Shown here: positions 8,010 to 8,479 of the stretch, in pieces | Numbering within the stretch: position 1 is the first letter of the stretch | How the letters are laid out: every line of letters starts with the position of its first letter | NCBI GenBank assembly: GCA_021823875.1 | Contig: JAKAMD010000138.1 | Span: forward strand, 1 to 8,479 | Direction: 5' to 3' | Origin: Pseudomonadota bacterium | GTDB lineage: Bacteria > Pseudomonadota > Alphaproteobacteria > Rhizobiales > Xanthobacteraceae | Length of the DNA stretch: 8,479 bases | Made by a program: the position numbers and the translations under genes | Notes under the pieces: model-generated | What the model was told of the DNA's origin: nothing | What the model saw: only the letters and a program-made list of their open reading frames with translations | Databases searched by the model: none

Positions 8010-8479
8010 TCAGGCGGCCGCGGTGCGGCGGTTGAACTGCCGCAGGGCGAGCGCGATTGCCAGCATGGCCAGACCGCCGAGCAGCACCGAGAGCGGCGTG
8101 GCGCCGAGCTTCTCGAACCACTGCGTATAGAAATGGATGGCGCCGAAGCCGGCGGCGACATTGACCATCCAGCGCCGGTTCGCCTGCACACCCCAGATCA
8201 TCGCAGCGATCAGCGCCAGCGCCCAGGCGATGCTGAAAGCGCCTGCCGGAATGATCGTGTCGCGGAACGATACGGAGGCCGCGCCGTTCATCCGGCGCAG
8301 CAGCATCAAGGGATCGCCCCACAGCGAGCCGATCCAGAAACCGAAATTGACCAGCACGATCGACGTGCGCGCCGCCGCCAAGGCGATACGCTCGTAGTCG
8401 CTCGGAAAACGCGCTGACGCCAGATAGGTCGCCAGCGCGAGCGCAGCGAACAGCACGACGGTCAGTGGTGGCTCGAAGA
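8010..8479 (-). CDS. Multi-spanning membrane protein (partial, N-terminus beyond right edge)
   Basis: The minus strand is open from the right edge to TGA at 8010, giving 155 visible C-terminal codons. Seven codons (FEPPLTV) precede a GTG at 8456 with no stop, so that GTG is unlikely to be the start. About five hydrophobic segments are visible: VVLFAALALATYLA; TSIVLVNFGFWIGSLWG; PAGAFSIAWALALIAAMIWG; VNVAAGFGAIHFYTQWF; and SVLLGGLAMLAIALALRQF. A short basic tail (NRRTAAA) follows. It resembles the conserved C-terminal part of uncharacterised DUF2157-type inner-membrane proteins, but I cannot assign a function. It converges on the globin gene with 25 bp between their stop codons. Confidence 0.75.
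   Translation of the reverse strand, partial: FEPPLTVVLFAALALATYLASARFPSDYERIALAAARTSIVLVNFGFWIGSLWGDPLMLLRRMNGAASVSFRDTIIPAGAFSIAWALALIAAMIWGVQANRRWMVNVAAGFGAIHFYTQWFEKLGATPLSVLLGGLAMLAIALALRQFNRRTAAA

Noticed and set aside
8003..8018. GCCGCC/GGCGGC inverted repeat between globin and membrane-protein genes as a terminator
   Set aside because: The stem is only 6 bp with a 4-base loop and no T-run on either strand, and it overlaps the end of the membrane-protein gene. Such pairs are common by chance in GC-rich DNA.

Overview
The window looks like chromosomal DNA of a GC-rich alphaproteobacterium, probably a Rhizobiales/Bradyrhizobiaceae-like organism. This is inferred from protein style (propionyl-CoA carboxylase beta, TPR-glycosyltransferase-like protein, winged-helix/BTAD/TPR regulator) and from an intergenic hairpin repeat of a type I associate with that group. 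Hand counts of four sample lines from the main genes give 162/240 G+C (about 67%). Four lines from the leftmost gene give only 116/240 (about 48%).

Left part (1-2767, all minus strand). Read in transcription order, pccB (510 aa) is followed after 17 bp by a small cupin gene. Next comes an orphan second copy of the last 33 codons of pccB, and 5 bp after its stop an AT-richer, RecF/OLD-like AAA ATPase gene begins and runs off the left edge. This junction is the most unusual part of the window: a duplicated, selection-shaped carboxylase tail lies exactly between host-like DNA and a compositionally foreign gene. It looks like the scar of an integration or homeologous recombination at the 3' end of pccB.

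Middle part (2768-6604). A divergent intergenic region carrying a palindromic repeat separates pccB from a plus-strand gene for a TPR protein with a GT9/GT41-like C-terminal domain. That gene ends tail-to-tail, 12 bp away, against a long minus-strand gene for a winged-helix/BTAD regulator with a FlgO/TolB-like middle domain and C-terminal TPRs.

Right part (6605-8479). Divergent from the regulator is a two-gene plus-strand unit: a class I SAM-dependent methyltransferase and, 36 bp later, a group 1 truncated haemoglobin with an apolar distal pocket. The regulator is placed as a candidate controller of this pair, but no operator was identified. A partial minus-strand gene for a multi-spanning membrane protein converges on the globin and runs off the right edge.

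I saw no rRNA, tRNA, CRISPR array, transposase or integrase gene. There is no gene-free stretch above 300 bases.
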